Positions 50,801 through 63,900 of a DNA stretch of 64,000 nt are shown here, piece by piece. Under the pieces are notes generated by a model, which did no database searches, was not told the DNA's origin, and was given only the letters and a program-made list of their open reading frames with translations. Made by a program: the position numbers and the translations under genes. The DNA lies in the NCBI GenBank assembly GCA_963680875.1, contig OY804585.1:48531085-48595084 (forward strand), written 5' to 3'. The DNA comes from Bathymodiolus brooksi. Taxonomy: Eukaryota > Mollusca > Bivalvia > Mytilida > Modiolidae. Every line of letters starts with the position of its first letter. Position 1 is the stretch's first letter.

Positions 50801-53637
50801 TTAGTATTAGTATCTATGATTTGGTAGGTCGTTCCTCGCTATATTGATACTAGTAGACAGTTAGTATTAGTATTTATGATTTGGTAGGTCGTTCCTCTCT
50901 ATATTGATACTAGTAGAAAGTTAGTATTAGTATTTATGATTTGGTAGGTCGTTCCAAGCTATATTTAAACTAGTAGAAAGTTAGTATTAGTATTTATGAT
51001 TTGGTAGGTCGTTCCTCGCTATATTGATACTAGTAGAAAGTTAGTATTAGTATCCATGATTTGGTAGTTCGTTCCTCGCTATATTGATACCAGTAGAAAG
51101 TTAGTATTAGTATTTATGATTTGGTAGGTCGTTCCTCGCTATATTGATACTAGTAGAAAGTTAGTATTAGTATCTATGATTAGGTAGGTCGTTCCTCGCT
51201 ATATTGATACTAGTAGAAAGTTAGTATTAATATCTATGATTTGGTAGGTCGTTCCTCGCTATATTGATACTAGTAGAAAGTTAGTATTAGTATTTATGAT
51301 TTGGTAGGTCGTTCCTCGCTATATTGACACTAGTAGAAAGATAGTATTAGTATCTATGATTTGGTAGGTCGTTCCTAGCAATATTGATACTAGTAGAAAG
51401 TTAGTATTAGTATCTATGATTTGGTAGGTCGTTCCTCGCTATATTGATACTAGTAGAAAGTTAGTATTAGTATCTATGATTTGGTAGTTCGTTCCTCGCT
51501 ATATTGATACTAGTAGAAAGTTAGTATTAGTATTTATGATTTGATAGGTCGTTCCTCGCTATATTGATACTAGTAGAAAGTTAGTATTAGTATTTATGAT
51601 TTGGTAGGTCGTTCCTCGCTATATTGATACCAGTAGAAAGTTAGTATTAGTATTTATGATTTGGTAGGTCGTTCCTCGCTATATTGATACTAGTAGAAAG
51701 TTAGTATTAGTATCTATGATTTGGTAGGTCGTTCCTCGCTATATTGATACTAGTAGAAAGTTAGTATTAGTATCTATGATTTGGTAGTTCGTTCCTCGCT
51801 ATATTGATACTAGTAGAAAGTTAGTATTAGTATTTATGATTTGGTAGGTCGTTCCTCGCTATATTGATACTAGTAGAAAGTTAGTATTAGTATTTATGAT
51901 TTGGTAGGTCGTTCCAAGCTATATTGATACTAGTAGAAAGTTAGTATTAATATTTATGATTTGGTAGGTCGTTCCAAGCTATATTGATACTAGTAGAAAT
52001 TTAGTATTAGTATCTATGATTTGGTAGGTCGTTCCTCGCTATATTGATACTAGTAGAAAGTTAGTATTAGTATCCATGATTTGGTAGTTCGTTCCTCGCT
52101 ATATTGATACCAGTAGAAAGTTAGTATTAGTATTTATGATTTGGTAGGTCGTTCCTCGCTATATTGATACTAGTAGAAAGTTAGTATTAGTATCTATGAT
52201 TTGGTAGGTCGTTCCTCGCTATATTGATACTAGTAGAAAGTTAGTATTAATATCTATGATTTGGTAGGTCGTTCCTCGCTATATTGATACTAGTAGAAAG
52301 TTAGTATTAGTATTTATGATTTGGTAGGTCGTTCCTCGCTATATTGATACTAGTAGAAAGTTAGTATTAGTATTTATGATTTGGTAGGTCGTTCCAAGCT
52401 ATATTGATACTAGTAGAAAGTTAGTATTAATATTTATGATTTGGTAGGTCGTTCCTCGCTATATTGATACTAGTAGAAAGTTAGTATTAATATCTATGAA
52501 TTGGTAGGTCGTTCCTCGCTATATTGATACTAGTAGAAAGTTAGTATTAGTATTTATGATTTGGTAGGTCGTTCCTCGCTATATTGACACTAGTAGAAAG
52601 ATAGTATTAGTATCTATGATTTGGTAGGTCGTTCCTAGCTATATTGATACTAGTAGAAAGTTAGTATTAGTATCTATGATTTGGTAGGTCGTTCCTCGCT
52701 ATATTGATACTAGTAGAAAGTTAGTATTAGTATCTATGATTTGGTAGTTCGTTCCTCGCTATATTGATACTAGTAGAAAGTTAGTATTAGTATTTATGAT
52801 TTGGTAGGTCGTTCCTCGCTATATTGATACTAGTAGAAAGTTAGTATTAGTATTTATGATTTGGTAGGTCGTTCCAAGCTATATTGATACTAGTAGAAAG
52901 TTAGTATTAATATTTATGATTTGGTAGGTCGTTCCAAGCTATATTGATACTAGTAGAAATTTAGTATTAGTATCTATGATTTGGTAGGTCGTTCCTCGCT
53001 ATATTGATACTAGTAGAAAGTTAGTATTAGTATTTATGATTTGGTAGGTCGTTCCAAGCTATATTTAAACTAGTAGAAAGTTAGTATTAGTATTTATGAT
53101 TTGGTAGGTCGTTCCTCGCTATATTGATACTAGTAGAAAGTTAGTATTAGTATCCATGATTTGGTAGTTCGTTCCTCGCTATATTGATACCAGTAGAAAG
53201 TTAGTATTAGTATTTATGATTTGGTAGGTCGTTCCTCGCTATATTGATACTAGTAGAAAGTTAGTGTTAGTATCTATGATTAGGTAGGTCGTTCCTCGCT
53301 ATATTGATACTAGTAGAAAGTTAGTATTAATATCTATGATTTGGTAGGTCGTTCCTCGCTATATTGATACTAGTAGAAAGTTAGTATTAGTATTTATGAT
53401 TTGGTAGGTCGTTCCTCGCTATATTGATACTAGTAGAAAGATAGTATTAGTATCTATGATTTGGTAGGTCGTTCCTAGCAATATTGATACTAGTAGAAAG
53501 TTAGTATTAGTATTTATGATTTGGTAGGTCGTTCCTCGCTATATTGATACTAGTAGAAAGTTAGTATTAGTATCTATGATTTGGTAGGTCGTTCCTCGCT
53601 ATATTGATACTAGTAGAAAGTTAGTATTAGTATCTAT
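47821..53637. repeat. Mosaic unit R3, 6,357-bp tandem copy
   Basis: Order and private markers repeat 41464-47280 at 6,357 bp: gaatagg at 48900, atgtttgg with ccaatag at 49500, agttagtgttag at 53264, and the L/H hybrid at 53458. One private change is tatgaattgg near 52498. It contains a further 16-monomer 17a (50039-50997) and an S-to-V block starting at 50818. Confidence 0.9.
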
Positions 53638-54657
53638 GATTTGGTAGTTCGTTCCTCGCTATATTGATACTAGTAGAAAGTTAGTATTAGTATTTATGAT
53701 TTGGTAGGTCGTTCCTCGCTATATTGATACTAGTAGAAAGTTAGTATTAGTATTTATGATTTGGTAGGTCGTTCCAAGCTATATTGATACTAGTAGAAAG
53801 TTGGTATTAATATTTATGATTTGGTAGGTCGTTCCAAGCTATATTGATACTAGTAGAAATTTAGTATTAGTATCTATGATTTGGTAGGTCGTTCCTCGCT
53901 ATATTGATACTAGTAGAAAGTTAGTATTAGTATCCATGATTTGGTAGTTCGTTCCTCGCTATATTGATACCAGTAGAAAGTTAGTATTAGTATTTATGAT
54001 TTGGTAGGTCGTTCCTCGCTATATTGATACTAGTAGAAAGTTAGTATTAGTATCTATGATTTGGTAGGTCGTTCCTCGCTATATTGATACTAGTAGAAAG
54101 TTAGTATTAATATCTATGATTTGGTAGGTCGTTCCTCGCTATATTGATACTAGTAGAAAGTTAGTATTAGTATTTATGATTTGGTAGGTCGTTCCTCGCT
54201 ATATTGATACTAGTAGAAAGTTAGTATTAGTATTTATGATTTGGTAGGTCGTTCCAAGCTATATTGATACTAGTAGAAAGTTAGTATTAATATTTATGAT
54301 TTGGTAGGTCGTTCCAAGCTATATTGATACTAGTAGAAATTTAGTATTAGTATCTATGATTTGGTAGGTCGTTCCTCGCTATATTGATACTAGTAGAAAG
54401 TTAGTATTAATATCTATGATTTGGTAGGTCGTTCCTCGCTATATTGATACTAGTAGAAAGTTAGTATTAGTATTTATGATTTGGTAGGTCGTTCCTCGCT
54501 ATATTGACACTAGTAGAAAGATAGTATTAGTATCTATGATTTGGTAGGTCGTTCCTAGCAATATTGATACTAGTAGAAAGTTAGTATTAGTATCTATGAT
54601 TTGGTAGGTCGTTCCTCGCTATATTGATACTAGTAGAAAGTTAGTATTAGTATCTAT
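53638..54657. repeat. HOR-17b, third copy
   Basis: Seventeen monomers in the same order as 21890-22909, 31,748 bp away. The X at 53758 carries gttggtat, which its partner at 47401 shares and the left copy lacks. Confidence 0.92.
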
Positions 54658-55857
54658 GATTTGGTAGTTCGTTCCTCGCTATATTGATACTAGTAGAAAG
54701 TTAGTATTAGTATTTATGATTTGGTAGGTCGTTCCTCGCTATATTGATACTAGTAGAAAGTTAGTATTAGTATTTATGATTTGGTAGGTCGTTCCAAGCT
54801 ATATTGATACTAGTAGAAAGTTAGTATTAATATTTATGATTTGGCAGGTCGTTCCAAGCTATATTGATACTAGTAGAAATTTAGTATTAGTATCTATGAT
54901 TTGGTAGGTCGTTCCTCGCTATATTGATACTAGTAGAAAGTTAGTATTAGTATTTATGATTTGGTAGGTCGTTCCAAGCTATATTGATACTAGTAGAAAG
55001 TTAGTATTAATATTTATGATTTGGTAGGTCGTTCCAAGCTATATTGATACTAGTAGAAATTTAGTATTAGTATCTATGATTTGGTAGGTCGTTCCTCGCT
55101 ATATTGATACTAGTAGAAAGTTAGTATTAGTATCCATGATTTGGTAGTTCGTTCCTCGCTATATTGATACCAGTAGAAAGTTAGTATTAGTATTTATGAT
55201 TTGGTAGGTCGTTCCTCGCTATATTGATACTAGTAGAAAGTTAGTATTAGTATCTATGATTTGGTAGGTCGTTCCTCGCTATATTGATACTAGTAGAAAG
55301 TTAGTATTAATATCTATGATTTGGTAGGTCGTTCCTCGCTATATTGATACTAGTAGAAAGTTAGTATTAGTATTTATGATTTGGTAGGTCGTTCCTCGCT
55401 ATATTGATACTAGTAGAAAGTTAGTATTAGTATTTATGATTTGGTAGGTCGTTCCAAGCTATATTGATACTAGTAGAAAGTTAGTATTAATATTTATGAT
55501 TTGGTAGGTCGTTCCAAGCTATATTGATACTAGTAGAAATTTAGTATTAGTATCTATGATTTGGTAGGTCGTTCCTCGCTATATTGATACTAGTAGAAAG
55601 TTAGTATTAATATCTATGATTTGGTAGGTCGTTCCTCGCTATATTGATACTAGTAGAAAGTTAGTATTAGTATTTATGATTTGGTAGGTCGTTCCTCGCT
55701 ATATTGACACTAGTAGAAAGATAGTATTAGTATCTATGATTTGGTAGGTCGTTCCTAGCAATATTGATACTAGTAGAAAGTTAGTATTAGTATCTATGAT
55801 TTGGTAGGTCGTTCCTCGCTATATTGATACTAGTAGAAAGTTAGTATTAGTATCTAT
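54658..55857. repeat. 20-mer HOR, second copy
   Basis: Same order as 22910-24109. T8C (ggcagg) appears here in the first Y (54838). The left copy has T8C in a different monomer, so the two changes look independent. Confidence 0.92.
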
Positions 55858-57297
55858 GATTTGGTAGTTCGTTCCTCGCTATATTGATACTAGTAGAAAG
55901 TTAGTATTAGTATTTATGATTTGGTAGGTCGTTCCTCGCTATATTGATACTAGTAGAAAGTTAGTATTAGTATTTATGATTTGGTAGGTCGTTCCAAGCT
56001 ATATTGATACTAGTAGAAAGTTAGTATTAATATTTATGATTTGGTAGGTCGTTCCAAGCTATATTGATACTAGTAGAAATTTAGTATTAGTATCTATGAT
56101 TTGGTAGGTCGTTCCTCGCTATATTGATACTAGTAGAAAGTTAGTATTAGTATCCATGATTTGGTAGTTCGTTCCTCGCTATATTGATACCAGTAGAAAG
56201 TTAGTATTAGTATTTATGATTTGGTAGGTCGTTCCTCGCTATATTGATACTAGTAGAAAGTTAGTATTAGTATCTATGATTTGGTAGGTCGTTCCTCGCT
56301 ATATTGATACTAGTAGAAAGTTAGTATTAATATCTATGATTTGGTAGGTCGTTCCTCGCTATATTGATACTAGTAGAAAGTTAGTATTAGTATTTATGAT
56401 TTGGTAGGTCGTTCCTCGCTATATTGACACTAGTAGAAAGATAGTATTAGTATCTATGATTTGGTAGGTCGTTCATAGCAATATTGATACTAGTAGAAAG
56501 TTAGTATTAGTATCTATGATTTGGTAGGTCGTTCCTCGCTATATTGATACTAGTAGAAAGTTAGTATTAGTATCTATGATTTGGTAGTTCGTTCCTCGCT
56601 ATATTGATACTAGTAGAAAGTTAGTATTAGTATTTATGATTTGGTAGGTCGTTCCTCGCTATATTGATACTAGTAGAAAGTTAGTATTAGTATTTATGAT
56701 TTGGTAGGTCGTTCCAAGCTATATTGATACTAGTAGAAAGTTAGTATTAATATTTATGATTTGGTAGGTCGTTCCAAGCTATATTGATACTAGTAGAAAT
56801 TTAGTATTAGTATCTATGATTTGGTAGGTCGTTCCTCGCTATATTGATACTAGTAGAAAGTTAGTATTAGTATCCATGATTTGGTAGTTCGTTCCTCGCT
56901 ATATTGATACCAGTAGAAAGTTAGTATTAGTATTTATGATTTGGTAGGTCGTTCCTCGCTATATTGATACTAGTAGAAAGTTAGTATTAGTATCTATGAT
57001 TTGGTAGGTCGTTCCTCGCTATATTGATACTAGTAGAAAGTTAGTATTAATATCTATGATTTGGTAGGTCGTTCCTCGCTATATTGATACTAGTAGAAAG
57101 TTAGTATTAGTATTTATGATTTGGTAGGTCGTTCCTCGCTATATTGACACTAGTAGAAAGATAGTATTAGTATCTATGATTTGGTAGGTCGTTCCTAGCA
57201 ATATTGATACTAGTAGAAAGTTAGTATTAGTATCTATGATTTGGTAGGTCGTTCCTCGCTATATTGATACTAGTAGAAAGTTAGTATTAGTATCTAT
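55858..57297. repeat. 12-mer HOR, two tandem copies
   Basis: Copies 55858-56577 and 56578-57297. The L monomer of the first reads gttcatagc (a C17-18 change) near 56474. The seventh monomer is C in both, whereas the partner at 24470 is J. Confidence 0.94.
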
Positions 57298-59937
57298 GAT
57301 TTGGTAGTTCGTTCCTCGCTATATTGATACTAGTAGAAAGTTAGTATTAGTATTTATGATTTGGTAGGTCGTTCCTCGCTATATTGATACTAGTAGAAAG
57401 TTAGTATTAGTATTTATGATTTGGTAGGTCGCTCCTCGCTATATTGATACTAGTAGAAAGTTAGTATTAGTATCTATGATTTGGTAGTTCGTTCCTCGCT
57501 ATATTGATACTAGTAGAAAGTTAGTATTAGTATTTATGATTTGGTAGGTCGTTCCTCGCTATATTGATACTAGTAGAAAGTTAGTATTAATATCTATGAT
57601 TTGGTAGGTCGTTCCTCGCTATATTGATACTAGTAGAAAGTTAGTATTAGTATCTATGATTTGGTAGGTCGTTCCTCGCTATATTGATACTAGTAGAAAG
57701 TTAGTATTAGTATTTATGATTTGGTAGGTCGTTCCAAGCTATATTGATACTAGTAGAAAGTTAGTATTAATATTTATGATTTGGTAGGTCGTTCCTCGCT
57801 ATATTGATACTAGTAGAAATTTAGTATTAGTATCTATGATTTGGTAGGTCGTTCCTCGCTATATTGATACTAGTAGAAAGTTAGTATTAGTATCCATGAT
57901 TTGGTAGTTCGTTCCTCGCTATATTGATACCAGTAGAAAGTTAGTATTAGTATTTATGATTTGGTAGGTCGTTCCTCGCTATATTGATACTAGTAGAAAG
58001 TTAGTATTAGTATCTATGATTTGGTAGGTCGTTCCTCGCTATATTGATACTAGTAGAAAGTTAGTATTAATATCTATGATTTGGTAGGTCGTTCCTCGCT
58101 ATATTGATACTAGTAGAAAGTTAGTATTAGTATTTATGATTTGGTAGGTCGTTCCTCGCTATATTGACACTAGTAGAAAGATAGTATTAGTATCTATGAT
58201 TTGGTAGGTCGTTCCTAGCAATATTGATACTAGTAGAAAGTTAGTATTAGTATCTATGATTTGGTAGGTCGTTCCTCGCTATATTGATACTAGTAGAAAG
58301 TTAGTATTAGTATCTATGATTTGGTAGTTCGTTCCTCGCTATATTGATACTAGTAGAAAGTTAGTATTAGTATTTATGATTTGGTAGGTCGTTCCTCGCT
58401 ATATTGATACTAGTAGAAAGTTAGTATTAGTATTTATGATTTGGTAGGTCGTTCCAAGCTATATTGATACTAGTAGAAAGTTAGTATTAATATTTATGAT
58501 TTGGTAGGTCGTTCCAAGCTATATTGATACTAGTAGAAATTTAGTATTAGTATCTATGATTTGGTAGGTCGTTCCTCGCTATATTGATACTAGTAGAAAG
58601 TTAGTATTAGTATCCATGATTTGGTAGTTCGTTCCTCGCTATATTGATACCAGTAGAAAGTTAGTATTAGTATTTATGATTTGGTAGGTCGTTCCTCGCT
58701 ATATTGATACTAGTAGAAAGTTAGTATTAGTATCTATGATTTGGTAGGTCGTTCCTCGCTATATTGATACTAGTAGAAAGTTAGTATTAATATCTATGAT
58801 TTGGTAGGTCGTTCCTCGCTATATTGATACTAGTAGAAAGTTAGTATTAGTATTTATGATTTGGTAGGTCGTTCCTCGCTATATTGACACTAGTAGAAAG
58901 ATAGTATTAGTATCTATGATTTGGTAGTTCGTTCCTCGCTATATTGATACTAGTAGAAAGTTAGTATTAGTATTTATGATTTGGTAGGTCGTTCCTCGCT
59001 ATATTGATACTAGTAGAAAGTTAGTATTAGTATTTATGATTTGGTAGGTCGCTCCTCGCTATATTGATACTAGTAGAAAGTTAGTATTAGTATCTATGAT
59101 TTGGTAGTTCGTTCCTCGCTATATTGATACTAGTAGAAAGTTAGTATTAGTATTTATGATTTGGTAGGTCGTTCCTCGCTATATTGATACTAGTAGAAAG
59201 TTAGTATTAATATCTATGATTTGGTAGGTCGTTCCTCGCTATATTGATACTAGTAGAAAGTTAGTATTAGTATCTATGATTTGGTAGGTCGTTCCTCGCT
59301 ATATTGATACTAGTAGAAAGTTAGTATTAGTATTTATGATTTGGTAGGTCGTTCCAAGCTATATTGATACTAGTAGAAAGTTAGTATTAATATTTATGAT
59401 TTGGTAGGTCGTTCCAAGCTATATTGATACTAGTAGAAATTTAGTATTAGTATCTATGATTTGGTAGGTCGTTCCTCGCTATATTGATACTAGTAGAAAG
59501 TTAGTATTAGTATCCATGATTTGGTAGTTCGTTCCTCGCTATATTGATACCAGTAGAAAGTTAGTATTAGTATTTATGATTTGGTAGGTCGTTCCTCGCT
59601 ATATTGATACTAGTAGAAAGTTAGTATTAGTATCTATGATTTGGTAGGTCGTTCCTCGCTATATTGATACTAGTAGAAAGTTAGTATTAATATCTATGAT
59701 TTGGTAGGTCGTTCCTCGCTATATTGATACTAGTAGAAAGTTAGTATTAGTATTTATGATTTGGTAGGTCGTTCCTCGCTATATTGACACTAGTAGAAAG
59801 ATAGTATTAGTATCTATGATTTGGTAGGTCGTTCCTAGCAATATTGATACTAGTAGAAAGTTAGTATTAGTATCTATGATTTGGTAGGTCGTTCCTCGCT
59901 ATATTGATACTAGTAGAAAGTTAGTATTAGTATCTAT
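57298..59937. repeat. 17c, shortened 12-mer, 17c: local 1,620-bp expansion
   Basis: Blocks are 17c (57298-58317), a 12-mer ending at K (58318-58917, ten monomers) and 17c again (58918-59937). The left copy has a single 17c at this place (25550-26569), so this region is 1,620 bp (27 monomers) longer. In the first 17c the Y monomer (57778) lacks the AA change. The K-to-A junction at 58918 keeps the register. Confidence 0.9.
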
Positions 59938-60956
59938 GATTTGGTAGTTCGTTCCTCGCTATATTGATACTAGTAGAAAGTTAGTATTAGTATTTATGAT
60001 TTGGTAGGTCGTTCCTCGCTATATTGATACTAGTAGAAAGTTAGTATTAGTATTTATGATTTGGTAGGTCGCTCCTCGCTATATTGATACTAGTAGAAAG
60101 TTAGTATTAGTATCTATGATTTGGTAGTTCGTTCCTCGCTATATTGATACTACTAGAAAGTTAGTATTAGTATTTATGATTTGGTAGGTCGTTCCTCGCT
60201 ATATTGATACTAGTAGAAAGTTAGTATTAATATCTATGATTTGGTAGGTCGTTCCTCGCTATATTGATACTAGTAGAAAGTTAGTATTAGTATCTATGAT
60301 TTGATAGGTCGTTCCTCGCTATATTGATACTAGTAGAAAGTTAGTATTAGTATTTATGATTTGGTAGGTCGTTCCTAGCAATATTGATACTAGTAGAAAG
60401 TTAGTATTAGTATGTATGATTTGGTAGTTCGTTCCTCGCTATATTGATACTAGTAGAAAGTTAGTATTAGTATTTATGATTTGGTAGGTCGTTCCTCGCT
60501 ATATTGATACTAGTAGAAAGTTAGTATTAGTATTTATGATTTGGTAGGTCGTTCCTAGCAATATTGATACTAGTAGAAAGGTAGTATTAGTATTTATGAT
60601 TGGTAGGTCGCTGCTCGCTATATTGATACTAGTAGAAAGTTAGTATTAGTATTTATGATTTGGTAGGTCTTTCCTCGCTATATTGATACTAGTAGAAAGT
60701 TAGAATTAGTATTTATGATTTGGTAGGTCGCTCCTCGCTATATTGATACTAGTAGAAAGTTAGTATTAGTATCTGTGATTTGGTAGGTCGTTCCTCGCTA
60801 TATTGATACTAGTAGACAGTTAGTATTAGTATTTATGATTTGGTAGGTCGTTCCTCTCTATATTGATACTAGTAGAAAGTTAGTATTAGTATTTATGATT
60901 TGGTAGGTCGTTCCAAGCTATATTTAAACTAGTAGAAAGTTAGTATTAGTATTTAT
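59938..60956. repeat. HOR-17a, complete copy
   Basis: All seventeen monomers are present, with tatgtat in the L monomer (near 60409) shared with 27041. Private changes are ctactaga (near 60152), agaattag (near 60703) and tatctgtg (near 60774). Confidence 0.93.
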
Positions 60957-63900
60957 GATTTGGTAGGTCGCTCCTCGCTATATTGATACTAATAGAAAGT
61001 TAGTATTAGTATCTATGATTGGTAGGTCGTTCCTCGCTATATTGATATTAGTAGAAAGTTAGTATTAGTATTTATGATTGGTAGGTCGTTCCTCGCTATA
61101 TTGATACTAGTAGAAAGTTAGTATTAGTATTTATGATTTGGTAGGTCGTTCCTCGTTATATTGATACTAGTAGAAAGTTAGTATTAGTATTTATGATTTG
61201 GTAGGTCGCTCCTCGATATATTGATACTAGTAGAAAGTTAGTATTAGTATTTATGATTCGGTAGGTCGCTCCTCGCTATATTGATACTAGTAGAAAGTTA
61301 GTATTAGTATTTATGCTTTGGTAGGTCGCTCCCGCTATATTGATACTAGTAGAAAGTTAGTATTAGTATCTATGATTTGGTATGTCGTTTCTCGCTATAT
61401 TGATACTAGTAGAAAGTTAGTATTAGTATTTATGATTTGGTAGGTCGTTCCAAGCTATATTGATACTAGTAGAAAGTTAGTATTAGTATTTATGATTTGG
61501 TAGGTCGTTCCAAGCTATATTGAAACTAGTAGAAAGTTAGAATTAGTATCTATGATTTTGCAGGTCGTTCCAAGCTATATTGATACTAGTAGAAAGTTAG
61601 TATTAGTATTTATGATTTGGTAGGTCCTTCCTCGCTATATTGATACTAGTAGAAAGGTAGTATTAATATCTATGATTTGGTAGGTCGTTCCTCGCTATAT
61701 TGATACTAGTAGAAAGTTAGTATTAGTATTTATGATTTGATAGGTCGTTCCTCGCTATATTGATACTAGTAGAAAGTTAGTACTAGTATCTATGAATTGG
61801 TAGGTCGTTCCTCGCTATATTGAAACTAGTAGAAAGTTAGTATTAGTATTTATTATTGGTAGGTAGCTCCTCGCTATATTGATACTAGTAGAAAGTTAGT
61901 ATTAGGATCTATGATTTGGTAGGTCGTTCCTCGCTATATTGATACTAGTAGAAAGTTAGTATTAGTATTTATGATTTGGTAGGTCGCTCCTCGCTATATT
62001 GATACTAGTAGAAAGTTAGTATTAGTATCTATGATTGGTAGGTCGTTCCTCGCTATATTGATACTAGTAGAAAGTTAGTATTAGTATTTATGATTGGTAG
62101 GTCGTTCCTCGCTATATAGATATCAGTAGAAAGTTAGTATTAGTATTTATGATTTGGTAGGTCGTTCCTCGCTATATTGATACTAGTAGAAGGTTAGTAT
62201 TAGTATTTATGATTGGTAGGTCGTTCCTTGCTATATTGATACTAGTAGAAAGTTAGTATTAGTATTTATGATTGGTAGGTCGCTCCTCGCTATATTGATA
62301 CTAATAGAAAGTTAGTATTAATATCTATGATTTGGTAGGTCGTTCCTCGCTATATTGATACTAGTAGAAAGTTAGTATTAGTATTTATGATTTGGTAGGT
62401 CGTTCCTCGCTATATTGATACTAGTAGAAAGTTAGTATTAGTATTTATGATTTGGTAGGTCGTTCCTCGCTATATTGATACTAGTAGAAAGTTAGTATTA
62501 GTATTTATGATTTGGTAGGTCGTACCTCGCTATATTGATACTAGTAGAAAGTTAGTATTAGTATTTATGATTGGTAGGTCGTTCCAAGCTATATTGATAC
62601 TAGTAGAAAGTTAGTATTAGTATTTATGATTTGGTAGGTCGTTCCTCGCTATATTGATACTAGTAGAAAGTTAGTATTATATTTATGATTGGGTAGGTCG
62701 CTCCTCGCTATATTGATACTAGTAGAAAGTTGGTATTAGTATCTATGATTGGTAGGTCGCTCCTCGCTATATTGATACTAGTAGAAAGTTAGTATTAGTA
62801 TTTATGATTTGGTAGGTCATTCCAAGCTATATTGATACTAGTAGAAAGTTAGTATTAATATCTATGATTTGGTAGGTCGTTCCTCGCTATATTGATACTA
62901 GTAGAAAGTTAGTATTAGTATTTATGATTTGGTAGGTCGTTCCAAGCTATATTGATACTAGTAGAAAGTTAGTATTAGTATCTATGATTTGGTAGGTCGT
63001 TCCTAGCTATATTGAAACTAGTAGAAAGTTAGTATTAGTATTTATGATTGGTAGGTCGTTCCTCGCTATATTGATACTAGTAGAAAGTTAGTATTAGTAT
63101 TTATGATTGGTAGGTCGTTCCTCGCTATATTGATACTAGTAGAAAGTTAGTATTAGTATTTATGATTTGGTAGGTCGTTCCTCGCTATATTGATACTAGT
63201 AGAAAGTTAGTATTAGTATTTATGATTGGGTAGGTCGTTCCATGCTATATTGATACTAGTAGAAAGTTAGTATTAGTATTTATGATTGGTAGGTTGTTCC
63301 TCGCTATATTGATACTAGTAGAAAGTTAGTATTAGTATCTATGATTTGGTAGGTCGTTCCTCTCTATATTGATACTAGTAGAAAGTTAGTATTAGTATTT
63401 ATGATTTGGTAGGTCGCTCCTCGCTATATTGATACTAGTAGAAAGTTAGTATTAGTATCTATGATTGGTAGGTCGTTCCTCGCTATATTGATACTAGTAG
63501 AAAGTTAGTATTAGTATTTATGATTGGTAGGTCGTTCCTCGCTATATTGATACCAGTAGAAAGTTAGTATTAGTATTTATGATTTGGTAGGTCGTTCCTT
63601 GCTATATTGATACTAGTAGAAAGTTAGTATTAGTATTTATGATTGGTAGGTCGCTCCCCGCTATATTGATACTAATAGAAAGTTAGTATTAATATCTATG
63701 ATTTGGTAGGTCGTTCCTCGCTATATTGATACTAGTAGAAAGTTAGTATTAGTATTTATGATTTGGTAGGTCGTTCCTCGCTATATTGATACTAGTAGAA
63801 AGTTAGTATTAGTATTTATGATTTGGTAGGTCGTTCCTCGCTATATTGATACTAGTAGAAAGTTAGTATTAGTATTTATGATTGGTAGGTCGTTCCAAGC

